44,696 nt of DNA from Xanthobacteraceae bacterium (GTDB lineage Bacteria > Pseudomonadota > Alphaproteobacteria > Rhizobiales > Xanthobacteraceae), in NCBI GenBank assembly GCA_030037645.1, contig JASHQI010000244.1, positions 1 through 44,696 on the forward strand. The letters are read 5' to 3'. Shown piece after piece: positions 9,745-17,060 of this stretch; position 1 is the stretch's first letter, and every line of letters begins with the position of its first letter. The translations under genes and the position numbers were made by a program. The notes beneath the pieces are model-generated. The model worked only from the letters and a program-made list of their open reading frames with translations. It did not search any database and had not been told where the DNA came from.

Positions 9745-10431
9745 TCAGTTTGACGGATTTTCGCCGCCAGCTTTGGCCCGGTCTCCGGCCCGAAACCGCT
9801 CAAGACGCCGCAAACGCGCCAAGAACGTATCGCTGGCGGGGCCGGCAAGCAGGGCTGCATGTACCACATTTGTGCGCCCAAGTGCCAAATCCAATTGCCC
9901 GGACGTCAGGGTTTGGACGACGACGATGGGGCTGTCCTTTGGCCGACGACGCAAGGCTCCATCAAGCTTCCGGATGCCGTCCGGGGAGGCCTCAACTGCA
10001 TGCAAAATCGCCACGATCTGGCCTTGCTGCTGCGACAGTGCCTCGATTTTGGCGAAGCCGGTGGCAACGCGGCCCGCCTTGCCGACAATGGCCAGAGCGT
10101 CGAGCGCGGCGCGTTCGAGAAGCCCTTCAGTACGGGTGACGAGGTCGGTGGGCGTGCAAACCTGCCGTTTGAACCCGCGGGCAAACAGTTTGTGCCTGAT
10201 TGCATCACCCAGCGCGTCATGCGTTGCAGTCACCCAGACGCCACGCCCAGGCAGCTTGTGCTTGAGATCCGGCACGGCCTCGCCCTGCGGGTTGATGACG
10301 AACCGGATCAACTCGGAAATCGGCCGCACGGTCCGCGTTGCCAGGCAGAGACGTTCGCGTTCATGCGTGCGCGGTCCGGTGTCCAGTTCGCTAGCGTGAC
10401 TGCTATGTCGCGGTTGGGCATTCATGCGCAT
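9745..10431 (-). CDS. ylxR: YlxR (DUF448) RNA-binding protein with C-terminal L7Ae-like region
   Basis: A 228-residue protein between nusA and infB, the conserved place of YlxR-family RNA-binding proteins. The N-terminal domain shows the family pattern RERLCLATRTVRPISELIRFV (split around residues 25–45) and GRGVWVTATHDAL (about 64–76). The C-terminal half (about 105–195) has the alternating helix/strand look of an L7Ae-type domain (LGRTNVVHAALLAGPASDTF), as in other alphaproteobacteria; this is by analogy. In Bacillus subtilis the single-domain relative modulates RNase P; whether that holds here is unknown. The start, ATG at 10431 or at 10425, lies about ten bases after the nusA stop. Confidence 0.88.
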   Translation of the reverse strand: MRMNAQPRHSSHASELDTGPRTHERERLCLATRTVRPISELIRFVINPQGEAVPDLKHKLPGRGVWVTATHDALGDAIRHKLFARGFKRQVCTPTDLVTRTEGLLERAALDALAIVGKAGRVATGFAKIEALSQQQGQIVAILHAVEASPDGIRKLDGALRRRPKDSPIVVVQTLTSGQLDLALGRTNVVHAALLAGPASDTFLARLRRLERFRAGDRAKAGGENPSN

Positions 10432-10440
10432 ACTGCTCGT

Positions 10441-12045
10441 TCAGGGCTGTGCCTCGGTAGCGGGTGCCGCTTCAACGGGCGGCGGGGCAAGGTCCGCCTC
10501 GCTGATCCAGCCGGCTTTGAGGCGCGCTTGAATGATGATTGCTTCGGCCTCTTCACGCGAAATCTCGAAGCCGTCGAGAATGCCGGGCTCGCGCTTGCTT
10601 TCGCCGTCCTTGCGCTCGGTCCATCCGGCGAGATCGTCGGTTGCGCAGCCGGCCAAATCCTCGACTGTCTTAATGCCATTCTCGCCGAACCGGACCAACA
10701 TCGCGGTCGTGATGCCCGGCACGTCCTTGAGCGCATCCTCGACGCCGAGCTCCCGACGCTTTGAATCGAGTTCGGCTTCGATTTTGGCGAGATATTCGCG
10801 CGCGCGGTTTTGCAGCTCGGCTGCCGTATCCTCATCGAAGCCTTCGATGCCCGCAATCTCCTTCACATCAACCATCGCAAGCTCGTCGACCGAGTTGAAG
10901 CCTTCCGAGGCCAGCAATTGTCCGATGACTTCGTCGACGTTTAGGGCGTCGATGAAAATGCGAGTGCGGTTTTCGAATTCGGCTTGGCGGCGCTCCGATT
11001 CCTCCTGCTCGGTCAGAATGTCGATGTCCCATCCGGTGAGCTGAGACGCGAGGCGGACGTTCTGACCGCGCCGCCCAATGGCGAGCGAGAGCTGTTGATC
11101 GGGAACGACGACCTCGATGCGTTCGCGTTCCTCGTCGAGCACCACTTTGGCAACCTCGGCGGGTGCCAAGGCGTTGACGACGAAAGTCGCGATGTCATGT
11201 GACCAGGGGATGATGTCGATCTTCTCGCCCTGCAACTCGTTAACCACCGCCTGCACACGCGAGCCGCGCATGCCGACGCAGGCGCCGACCGGATCGACGG
11301 AGGAATCGCGGGATTGCACCGCGATCTTGGCGCGAGAGCCCGGATCGCGCGCGACGGCCTTGACCTCGACGATTCCATCATAGATTTCCGGCACTTCCTG
11401 CGCGAACAGTTTCGACATGAACTGCGGGTGCGTGCGCGAGAGGAAAATTTGCGGTCCCCGTTGCTCGCGCCGGACGTCATAGATGTAGGCGCGGATGCGG
11501 TCGCCGTTGCGAAAAACTTCGCGCGGCAGCATTTCGTCGCGCCGCACGATCGCTTCACCGCGGCCGAGGTCGACCACGACGTTGCCGTATTCGACGCGCT
11601 TGACGACGCCGTTGACGATGTCTCCGATACGATCCTTGTACTCGTCATATTGCCGGTCGCGCTCGGCCTCGCGGACCTTCTGCACGATGACCTGCTTGGC
11701 CGATTGCGCGGCGATGCGGCCGTATTCGAGCGGTGGCAGCTTGTCGGAAATGGTATCGCCAATCTGCGCTGCGGGATGATGCCGACGGGCCTCGTCGAGC
11801 GTGATCTGGGATGCGGGGTTTTCGACGGTTTCCACCACCAGCATGTGGCGCGAGAGATGAAGCTCGCCGCTCTTCGGATCAATCTCGGCGTGAACGTCAG
11901 TCTCGCTGCCGTAGCGCGAGCGCGCCGCCTTGGCGATGGCGTCCTCCATGGCGCCAAGCACGATCCTTCGATCAATGGCTTTTTCCCGGGCGACCGCGTC
12001 GGCGATCTGGAGGAGTTCGAGTTTATTGGCGCTTACGGTCGCCAT
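10441..12045 (-). CDS. nusA: Transcription termination/antitermination factor NusA
   Basis: A 534-residue RNA polymerase-binding factor that controls pausing, termination and rRNA antitermination. Order: N-terminal polymerase-binding domain (1–125), S1 domain (about 135–200, GDIVNGVVKRVEYGNVVVDL), KH1 (about 230–300, GACVGMRGSRVQAVVNELQG), KH2 (about 305–345, LAIGRRGQNVRLASQLTGW), then two helix-hairpin-helix repeats (EGFNSVDELAMVDVKEI about 390; FGENGIKTVEDLAGC about 465) and an acidic, alanine-rich tail. The length suits alphaproteobacteria. Its ATG overlaps the rimP stop by one base (TGATG). Confidence 0.97.
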   Translation of the reverse strand: MATVSANKLELLQIADAVAREKAIDRRIVLGAMEDAIAKAARSRYGSETDVHAEIDPKSGELHLSRHMLVVETVENPASQITLDEARRHHPAAQIGDTISDKLPPLEYGRIAAQSAKQVIVQKVREAERDRQYDEYKDRIGDIVNGVVKRVEYGNVVVDLGRGEAIVRRDEMLPREVFRNGDRIRAYIYDVRREQRGPQIFLSRTHPQFMSKLFAQEVPEIYDGIVEVKAVARDPGSRAKIAVQSRDSSVDPVGACVGMRGSRVQAVVNELQGEKIDIIPWSHDIATFVVNALAPAEVAKVVLDEERERIEVVVPDQQLSLAIGRRGQNVRLASQLTGWDIDILTEQEESERRQAEFENRTRIFIDALNVDEVIGQLLASEGFNSVDELAMVDVKEIAGIEGFDEDTAAELQNRAREYLAKIEAELDSKRRELGVEDALKDVPGITTAMLVRFGENGIKTVEDLAGCATDDLAGWTERKDGESKREPGILDGFEISREEAEAIIIQARLKAGWISEADLAPPPVEAAPATEAQP

Positions 12046-12743
12046 CAGTCAGTCTCCCTTGGATTGGACATTTTCTGGTCTCGTTCCAGTGGTGCCGCCC
12101 CGCGCGCATGTTGCCGTCGTCGAGAATGCTGCTGTCGCGAATATGGCGGCCCATCGTCTCCATTGGACCGCCCGAGGGCGGCGCGCTCGCTGCGCTTGCT
12201 TCGTCGCAGTGATTCAGCGATCAGTGAATCGGTGAGGACAAGCCTGGCTTCGGCCATATCGTCAATCCGCAACAACACTTCCGAATGCTCCGCCGCCGCG
12301 TCGCCACAGCGAATACGCACCTTGTCCCCATCAGCACCCATGAGCTCACCGCGGAAACGCCGGCGACCGTCGATTGGCACAAGCATCTCCACATTGGTGA
12401 TGTGGCCGGCGTAGCGGTCAAAGTCGGAACGCCGGACCAAAGGTCGATCGATGCCGGGCGACGAAATCTCGAGTCGATACGAGCCCTCGATCGGGTCGGC
12501 GACATCAAGCACCGGAGAGAGCGCTCGCGAGGCGGCCTCGCAGTCCTCGATAGACATGGTGCCGTCCGGTCGCTCGGCCATGATCTGTACGGTGCAGCCG
12601 GCGAAGCCGGAAATGCGCACGCGCACAATCCGATAGCCAAGCCCTGATAATACCGGCTCGGCGATGGCAGCGATGCGCGCTGCTCGTCCTGGCTCGCTGA
12701 TCAGCCGCGGCTCGCGAATGAAGCTCGTCAGCGTGTCGTCCAT
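12045..12743 (-). CDS. rimP: Ribosome maturation factor RimP
   Basis: A 232-residue 30S maturation factor. Seen: an N-terminal alpha/beta domain with [21 protein letters not shown] (split, about 35–55) and [23 protein letters not shown], followed by the diagnostic [15 protein letters not shown] (about 95–109) and an Sm-like C-terminal part. The ATG at 12743 is chosen because GGGAGA precedes it and the protein then starts like its rhizobial relatives; in-frame starts further upstream run into the leader. It is the first gene of the rimP–nusA–ylxR–infB–rbfA–truB–rpsO–pnp series. The tail past residue 190 ([13 protein letters not shown]) is low-complexity. Confidence 0.94.
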   Translation of the reverse strand: MDDTLTSFIREPRLISEPGRAARIAAIAEPVLSGLGYRIVRVRISGFAGCTVQIMAERPDGTMSIEDCEAASRALSPVLDVADPIEGSYRLEISSPGIDRPLVRRSDFDRYAGHITNVEMLVPIDGRRRFRGELMGADGDKVRIRCGDAAAEHSEVLLRIDDMAEARLVLTDSLIAESLRRSKRSERAALGRSNGDDGPPYSRQQHSRRRQHARGAAPLERDQKMSNPRETD

Positions 12744-12807
12744 GCTTCTCCCGGCCTCAAGTTCCGCCATCCAAGTTCTGCGACAGCACCGCCTGGCCTC
12801 CGGTAAC

Positions 12808-12840
12808 AAAAAAGAGCGGGCCCCGGGGGGAACCCACTCT
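12808..12840 (-). terminator. Intrinsic terminator inside the rimP leader (putative attenuator)
   Basis: On the minus strand, GAGTGGG pairs with CCCGCTC (7 bp with one G·T), enclosing a C-run/G-run that can stack further, and is followed directly by TTTTTT. It lies 64 bases before the rimP start and about 50 bases after a likely promoter. It therefore terminates either a short RNA or the operon leader itself. Confidence 0.8.
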
Positions 12841-12865
12841 CAAAACCGTTCGGATCAACCGACCG

Positions 12866-12880
12866 TTATGAGGTATCCAT
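12866..12880 (-). other. Four-codon ORF in the rimP leader
   Basis: Between the presumed transcription start and the leader terminator is ATG-GAT-ACC-TCA-TAA. It could be a leader peptide or chance. There is no clear ribosome site before it. Confidence 0.2.
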
Positions 12881-12893
12881 GACGGACACGCCA

Positions 12894-12921
12894 AATATAG
12901 CGCTTTGTCAGGCTGTTGCAA
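12894..12921 (-). promoter_or_regulatory. Sigma-70-like promoter for the rimP–nusA–infB operon
   Basis: TTGCAA (12921–12916) and TATATT (12899–12894) are separated by 16 bases. The -10 matches 5 of 6 consensus bases. The predicted start near 12887 gives a leader of about 145 bases containing the intrinsic terminator at 12808–12840. Confidence 0.5.
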
Positions 12922-12934
12922 GGGCCCTTCAGGG

Positions 12935-13003
12935 ATCAGTAATCAGTCATCAGTAATCAAGTAACCGGTTAAAAACGTTCACTACTAATGACTGATTACT
13001 GAT
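12935..13003. repeat. Inverted repeat built from a tandem heptamer (AGTNATC)
   Basis: The left arm 12935–12955 and right arm 12983–13003 match at 20 of 21 positions as an inverted repeat with a 27-base loop. Each arm is itself a tandem of a 7-base unit, AGTAATC/AGTCATC, three times in the left arm. It lies in the divergent spacer between the rimP promoter and the DUF2336 gene, ending seven bases before the latter's ATG. Confidence 0.85.
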
Positions 13004-13009
13004 GCCTGC

Positions 13010-14086
13010 ATGGGTGCCGTCCTCTCACTGATTCCCGAGCTGGAACAGGTCATTCAGCACGGGACGCGTCAGAAGCGCGTTGAGACGCTGCAACGCGTTA
13101 CCGCTCTCTTTCTCCATGGAGCCGATCGTTACAAAGATGATCATGTAGACTTATTCGATCAGGTCTTCAGCCTGCTGATCGAGGAGATCGAGGCCAAGGC
13201 CCGTGCCGAATTATCAAATCATCTTGCACCTGTCCGCAACGCTCCAGTCAATGTCCTGCTTACGCTTGCCAATGACGACGATATTGCTGTCGCGGGTCCG
13301 GTGCTGAAGCTGGCGTCCCAGCTTGCGGAAGCTGATCTCATCGACCTCGCGGAAACCAAAGGCCAAGCCCATTTGCAGGCAATCTCGGTGCGCCCGTTGC
13401 TCGGTGAAGCCGTCACCGACGTGCTGGTGCGGCGTGGCGATCGGGAGGTCGCGCATTGCGTTGCCGGCAATCACGGCGCCCGAATTTCCGCAAGCGCCTT
13501 TGTGAGTCTTGTCCAGCGCGCGCGAGATGATGGAATCCTGGCAGAGAAGGTCGGATTACGGCCCGACATTCCCGAGCCAATGTTTCGTGAATTACTGACA
13601 AAGGCGACCGCAGTCGTGCACGCGCGCCTGCTTGCCTCGGCAACGCCCGAAGTCAAAACCGAGATTTGGCGCGTATTGGCAAAAGTCTCGGAAGAAGTCG
13701 GCGCCCGCGTCGGGCCGCGCGATTACCGAGCCGCACAGCGCGTGATTTTGGGCCTTGACCGCGCAGGTCGTTTGGACGAGGCGGCAATACTCGCATTTTG
13801 CAGCGATAATAAATACGAGGAAGCCGTAGTCGGTCTCGGCACCATCGCCAAGGTTCCCGTCAATGTTGTCGATCGACTGATGGGCAGTGATCGGCCCGAC
13901 CCAGTGCTGATCCTCTGTAAGGCCGTCGGTCTGGGCTGGCCGACCGTGCGGGCCATCATCATGATGCGCCCAAGCGGAAAGGGAACATCAACTCAGGGAC
14001 TGGATTCCGCCTTTGCCAATTATGGACGGCTTTCGACCGCGACGGCACGGCGCGTCGTGCGGTTTTGGCAGGTTCGACAGAAATAA
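13010..14086 (+). CDS. DUF2336 domain protein, unknown function
   Basis: A 358-residue soluble, mostly helical protein that I place in the alphaproteobacterial DUF2336 family from its opening SLIPELEQVIQHGTRQKRVE (5–24), the following FLHGADRYKDDHVDLFDQV, HEAT-like helical pairs up to residue 190, and the C-terminal ending GLGWPTVRAIIMMR and TARRVVRFWQVR. No signal peptide, membrane helix or catalytic motif is seen. No Shine-Dalgarno sequence precedes the ATG, which follows directly after the right arm of an inverted repeat; translation may be weak or controlled by that fold. It stands alone, divergent from rimP and convergent with trmB. Function unknown. Confidence 0.88.
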   Translation: MGAVLSLIPELEQVIQHGTRQKRVETLQRVTALFLHGADRYKDDHVDLFDQVFSLLIEEIEAKARAELSNHLAPVRNAPVNVLLTLANDDDIAVAGPVLKLASQLAEADLIDLAETKGQAHLQAISVRPLLGEAVTDVLVRRGDREVAHCVAGNHGARISASAFVSLVQRARDDGILAEKVGLRPDIPEPMFRELLTKATAVVHARLLASATPEVKTEIWRVLAKVSEEVGARVGPRDYRAAQRVILGLDRAGRLDEAAILAFCSDNKYEEAVVGLGTIAKVPVNVVDRLMGSDRPDPVLILCKAVGLGWPTVRAIIMMRPSGKGTSTQGLDSAFANYGRLSTATARRVVRFWQVRQK

Positions 14087-14095
14087 TAATTGCGC

Positions 14096-14794
14096 TCACA
14101 CTTTGCGGAAGATCAAGAAGCACGACGTGCGTTGCGCTCGTGCTGCCTTGGCGTGGTAGCGCGTTTGGACGAAGCCGCGCCACGCATTGCGCCAGTCATC
14201 GGCGCATCGCGCTGTCCATTCGAAATCGCCCGATCGCAGCACGCGAAGCAGAGTCCACGCGGCATAATCTGCAACATCGGTTGCAAAACGGAACTCGCCG
14301 TCTCTTTGCAGAACGCGGGCGAGATCGAAGATTATGGCATCTTGCACGAAGCGGCGCTTCCAGTGCCGACGTTTCGGCCATGGATCGGGATGAATGAGGT
14401 CGATGCATGCCAACGAGTTTTTTGGAAGCCATGCCAGCAGCTGCGCGGCGTCATCGAAGTGCAGACGAATGTTTTGCAGATTTCCGCTCTCGATCGCCGC
14501 GAGCACCTTGGCCATGCCGTTAACATAAGGTTCGACGCCGATGAAACCTCGTTGCGGCTGCTCTCGCGCCGCCGCTATGATCGACTCACCGCCGCCAAAG
14601 CCGATCTCAAGCTGAACTTCGGAGACTGGCGGCGGAAACAGTTCCCGCAAATCGGCCGGGGCGGGACGCCCAATATCGACCGCAAGGCGCGGTAATAGCG
14701 TGTTGATCAAGTGCGCACGGCGCGGTCGCAGCTTGTGGCCTTTGCGTCGTCCAAAGAACGCGCGCGATTGCTTTACAGCCTTATCCACCATCAT
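14096..14794 (-). CDS. trmB: tRNA (guanine-N7-)-methyltransferase
   Basis: A SAM-dependent enzyme that makes m7G46 in tRNA variable loops. Seen: KQSRAFFGRRKGHKLRPRR at the N-terminus, SAM motif I LEIGFGGGESI (about 60), GVEPYVNGMAKVL, the signature HPDPWPKRRHWKRRF (about 135) and a final TRYHAKAARAQR, which matches the family's T-K/R-[FY]-E/H region. About 232 residues from the ATG at 14794; an ATG at 14791 is equally good, and an earlier frame start (14851) would add an atypical proline/arginine-rich tail. It follows metK by 93 bases, as in other rhizobia. Confidence 0.95.
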   Translation of the reverse strand: MMVDKAVKQSRAFFGRRKGHKLRPRRAHLINTLLPRLAVDIGRPAPADLRELFPPPVSEVQLEIGFGGGESIIAAAREQPQRGFIGVEPYVNGMAKVLAAIESGNLQNIRLHFDDAAQLLAWLPKNSLACIDLIHPDPWPKRRHWKRRFVQDAIIFDLARVLQRDGEFRFATDVADYAAWTLLRVLRSGDFEWTARCADDWRNAWRGFVQTRYHAKAARAQRTSCFLIFRKV

Positions 14795-14887
14795 TGCGAT
14801 AATCGCTGAGGACGGAGCACTCGGTAAGCGCCGCCCGCGTGGACAATCCACGATTACTGTATCTTTCGCCTCGGCGGATGGCGACGT

Positions 14888-16162
14888 TTAGCGCAGCGCC
14901 CGCTTGAGTGACTCTGCGAGATCGGTCCGCTCCCACGAGAAGCCGCCGTCCTTCTCCGGCGCACGGCCGAAATGGCCGTAAGCCGCCGTGCGCCGATAGA
15001 TCGGTCGGCTGAGCTTGAGAGCGCGGCGAATGTTGGTGGGTCGCAGCGGAAACAGCTCGGGCAAAAGTTTTTGCAGTTTGGCCTCTTCGACTTTGCCGGT
15101 GCCATGTGTGTCAACGTAAAGCGACATCGGGTCGGCGACACCAATCGCGTACGCGATCTGGATCGTACAGCTGTCGGCGAGGCCGGCGGCGACCACGTTC
15201 TTGGCGAGATAGCGCGCCGCGTAAGCGGCCGATCGATCGACCTTGGTTGGGTCTTTGCCGGAGAACGCGCCGCCGCCATGGGGTGCATAACCGCCGTAGG
15301 TATCAACGATGATCTTGCGGCCGGTCAGACCACAATCGCCATCCGGTCCGCCGATGACGAAATTACCGGTCGGATTGACCAGAAAATCATTCGATCTGTT
15401 TGGCATCCAACCGTCGGGCAGCGCTGAAATGACGGAATCCGCGATCAATTCCTTGATCATGCCCGGAGTATATTTCTTGTTATTGCGAGTCTGCGCATTA
15501 TGCTGCGTGGATACTACGACCTTGGTGCAACCAACCGGTCGACCATCGACATACTTCACCGTCACCTGGCTTTTGGCGTCGGGTTGTAGATCGAACAATG
15601 CCCCAGAGCGGCGCTTCTCCGACAGCACTTTAAGGATTTTATGCGCGAAATAGATTGGGGCGGGCATAAATGAGCCCTTCTCATAGACTTCGCTCTCGGT
15701 ACAGGCGAAGCCGAACATCATCCCCTGATCGCCCGCTCCCTCTTGCTCGCCGCTTTTCGTCTTTTTGGCATTAACGCCCATGGCGATGTCGGGTGATTGA
15801 CCGTGAAGCAGCACCTCCACGTCGGCGCCGTAATAGGAGAATCCGTCCTGATCGTAGCCGATGTCTTTGACGACGCGCCGCGCGATCTCAGAGATCATCT
15901 CGCGATTGACCACGGCCTTGTCACCATGTTTGTGGAATAACGGAGCTTGGCCGCGCCCCTCGCCGGCCACGACGATCTTGTTTGTCGTGCAAAGTGTCTC
16001 GCAGCCAAGTCTGGTATTCACTTGGCTTTCGTCGGCGATGCCCAATTTGATGTCGTTATCGATAAAGGCGTCGAGTACCGCGTCAGAAATTTGGTCGCAG
16101 ACTTTGTCCGGATGCCCTTCGGACACCGACTCGCTTGTAAACAGGTAGTTTGCACGTCGCAC
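14888..16162 (-). CDS. metK: S-adenosylmethionine synthetase
   Basis: Makes S-adenosylmethionine from methionine and ATP, the methyl donor for TrmB and MiaB encoded nearby. Motifs: [20 protein letters not shown] (N-terminus, ATP-binding His), [12 protein letters not shown] (about 140), and the P-loop-like [19 protein letters not shown] (about 310) with DPMSLYV. It has 424 residues, longer than the roughly 384 of Escherichia coli. I choose GTG at 16162: GGGAG lies nine bases upstream and the protein then starts [12 protein letters not shown] like its homologues. An upstream ATG at 16207 would add an unusual 15-residue tail without a good ribosome site. Confidence 0.95.
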   Translation of the reverse strand: MRRANYLFTSESVSEGHPDKVCDQISDAVLDAFIDNDIKLGIADESQVNTRLGCETLCTTNKIVVAGEGRGQAPLFHKHGDKAVVNREMISEIARRVVKDIGYDQDGFSYYGADVEVLLHGQSPDIAMGVNAKKTKSGEQEGAGDQGMMFGFACTESEVYEKGSFMPAPIYFAHKILKVLSEKRRSGALFDLQPDAKSQVTVKYVDGRPVGCTKVVVSTQHNAQTRNNKKYTPGMIKELIADSVISALPDGWMPNRSNDFLVNPTGNFVIGGPDGDCGLTGRKIIVDTYGGYAPHGGGAFSGKDPTKVDRSAAYAARYLAKNVVAAGLADSCTIQIAYAIGVADPMSLYVDTHGTGKVEEAKLQKLLPELFPLRPTNIRRALKLSRPIYRRTAAYGHFGRAPEKDGGFSWERTDLAESLKRALR

Positions 16163-16362
16163 TGCGAAACACTCCCTCGTATTTGCCCCGGTCGGCCAGA
16201 GCTTCATCGCTTTTGTGGCCTGAACGTCGTCTCCGCTACTAGCGGTCGGTGCCGCCCTGGAATGCGGTTGTTGCAGCGTCCCCTTGCGGGGTCAAGATGT
16301 GGGCAAAAAGTGGGCGTGCAGCGCCGCCGCGGCCGCTGACACGTCGCGGTTTAGTCAGCGCT
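16163..16362 (-). promoter_or_regulatory. metK leader with predicted hairpins
   Basis: The spacer between the regulator gene and metK can fold at three places on the minus strand: CGCTGAC with GTCAGCG across the regulator stop codon (about 16360–16333), CCCC-GCAA-GGGG with a GNRA loop (within about 16286–16298), and CCGCT-AGT-AGCGG (within about 16232–16245). Only the first stretch superficially resembles a SAM-II core; the conserved 3' part of that riboswitch is absent. A regulatory role is possible but not shown. Confidence 0.25.
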
Positions 16363-16771
16363 TATCGCCGCCGGCGATCGCTTCAACGAGATCGACGATA
16401 CGCCTGCGCAGCTTGGAATCGTTGATCCGCATGAACGCCTTCGTGAGCGCCAAGCCGTCCGAAGTCGCCAAGAAATCGGAAACATAAGCGGGCGAGGGCG
16501 CCTCTGCCATGCCTTCCGGCCGCGCTGCAGAGGGTACGCTCGGCGCGCCCTCGAAAAAGAACGATACTTGTACCTGAAGGATATGTGAAATCTGCTGCAA
16601 GCGGCTGGCCCCAATTCGGTTGGTGCCTTTTTCGTACTTCTGGACTTGCTGAAACGTGAGTCCAAGGGCATCGCCGAGCTTCTCCTGGCTCATCCCCAAC
16701 ATCATCCGGCGCATTCGCACGCGGCTCCCAACGTGCTTGTCGATTGGATTTGGGGATTTTTTGGCGATCAT
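16355..16771 (-). CDS. phrR: PhrR/PraR-type XRE-family transcription regulator
   Basis: A 138-residue DNA-binding protein with an N-terminal Cro/C1-type helix-turn-helix (about 15–70): VGSRVRMRRMMLGMSQEKLG, then TFQQVQKYEKGTNRIGASRL. The middle SHILQVQVSFFFEGAP and the C-terminal helical LTKAFMRINDSKLRRRIVDLVE are as I recall in PhrR of Sinorhizobium and PraR of Azorhizobium. Its place between lnt and metK also matches the Sinorhizobium locus, where phrR was described as low-pH and stress responsive. A good AGGAG lies nine bases before the ATG. The symbol is by family and synteny; the regulon is unknown. Confidence 0.85.
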   Translation of the reverse strand: MIAKKSPNPIDKHVGSRVRMRRMMLGMSQEKLGDALGLTFQQVQKYEKGTNRIGASRLQQISHILQVQVSFFFEGAPSVPSAARPEGMAEAPSPAYVSDFLATSDGLALTKAFMRINDSKLRRRIVDLVEAIAGGDKR

Positions 16772-16795
16772 AATAATGAACTCCTATGCCACCCC

Positions 16796-16825
16796 TATTT
16801 ACCGTAATGGCTGGAGAGATCAAAT
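16796..16825 (-). promoter_or_regulatory. Possible promoter of the phrR-like gene with overlapping TTAC-C-GTAA palindrome
   Basis: On the minus strand TTGATC, a 16-base spacer and TAAATA lie about 25–55 bases before the start codon. The perfect small palindrome TTACCGTAA (16799–16807) overlaps the -10 box, as an autoregulatory operator might. Both hexamers match consensus only moderately. Confidence 0.3.
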
Positions 16826-17060
16826 CCGCCGCAGTCGAATACGACCTGCGCCCACAGTCTATCTTAATCGTTTCGCGGTGGGTCGGCCGCAAATGCGAGT
16901 GTCTGCATGGCTGCGCGTAGCCTTGAGCACGGCATTACACGCGCGACGGTTGAGATATGGCCGCGAAAACACCTTGCAGTCGTATCACGCAGCGTGACAG
17001 AAGTCCGCCGCACCGGCTTACCAGTTCGTATTAGGCTAAACCGCGACGCCGCGAAGACTG

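Noticed and set aside
8584-9753. Plus-strand frame of 389 codons opposite infB
   Set aside because: Antisense shadow of the repetitive charged N-terminus of IF2.
11314-12414. Plus-strand frame of 366 codons opposite nusA and rimP
   Set aside because: Shadow frame in GC-rich sequence; no motif and no ribosome site.
16330-16362. SAM-II riboswitch before metK
   Set aside because: Only the first dozen bases resemble the core; the conserved downstream pseudoknot partner is absent.
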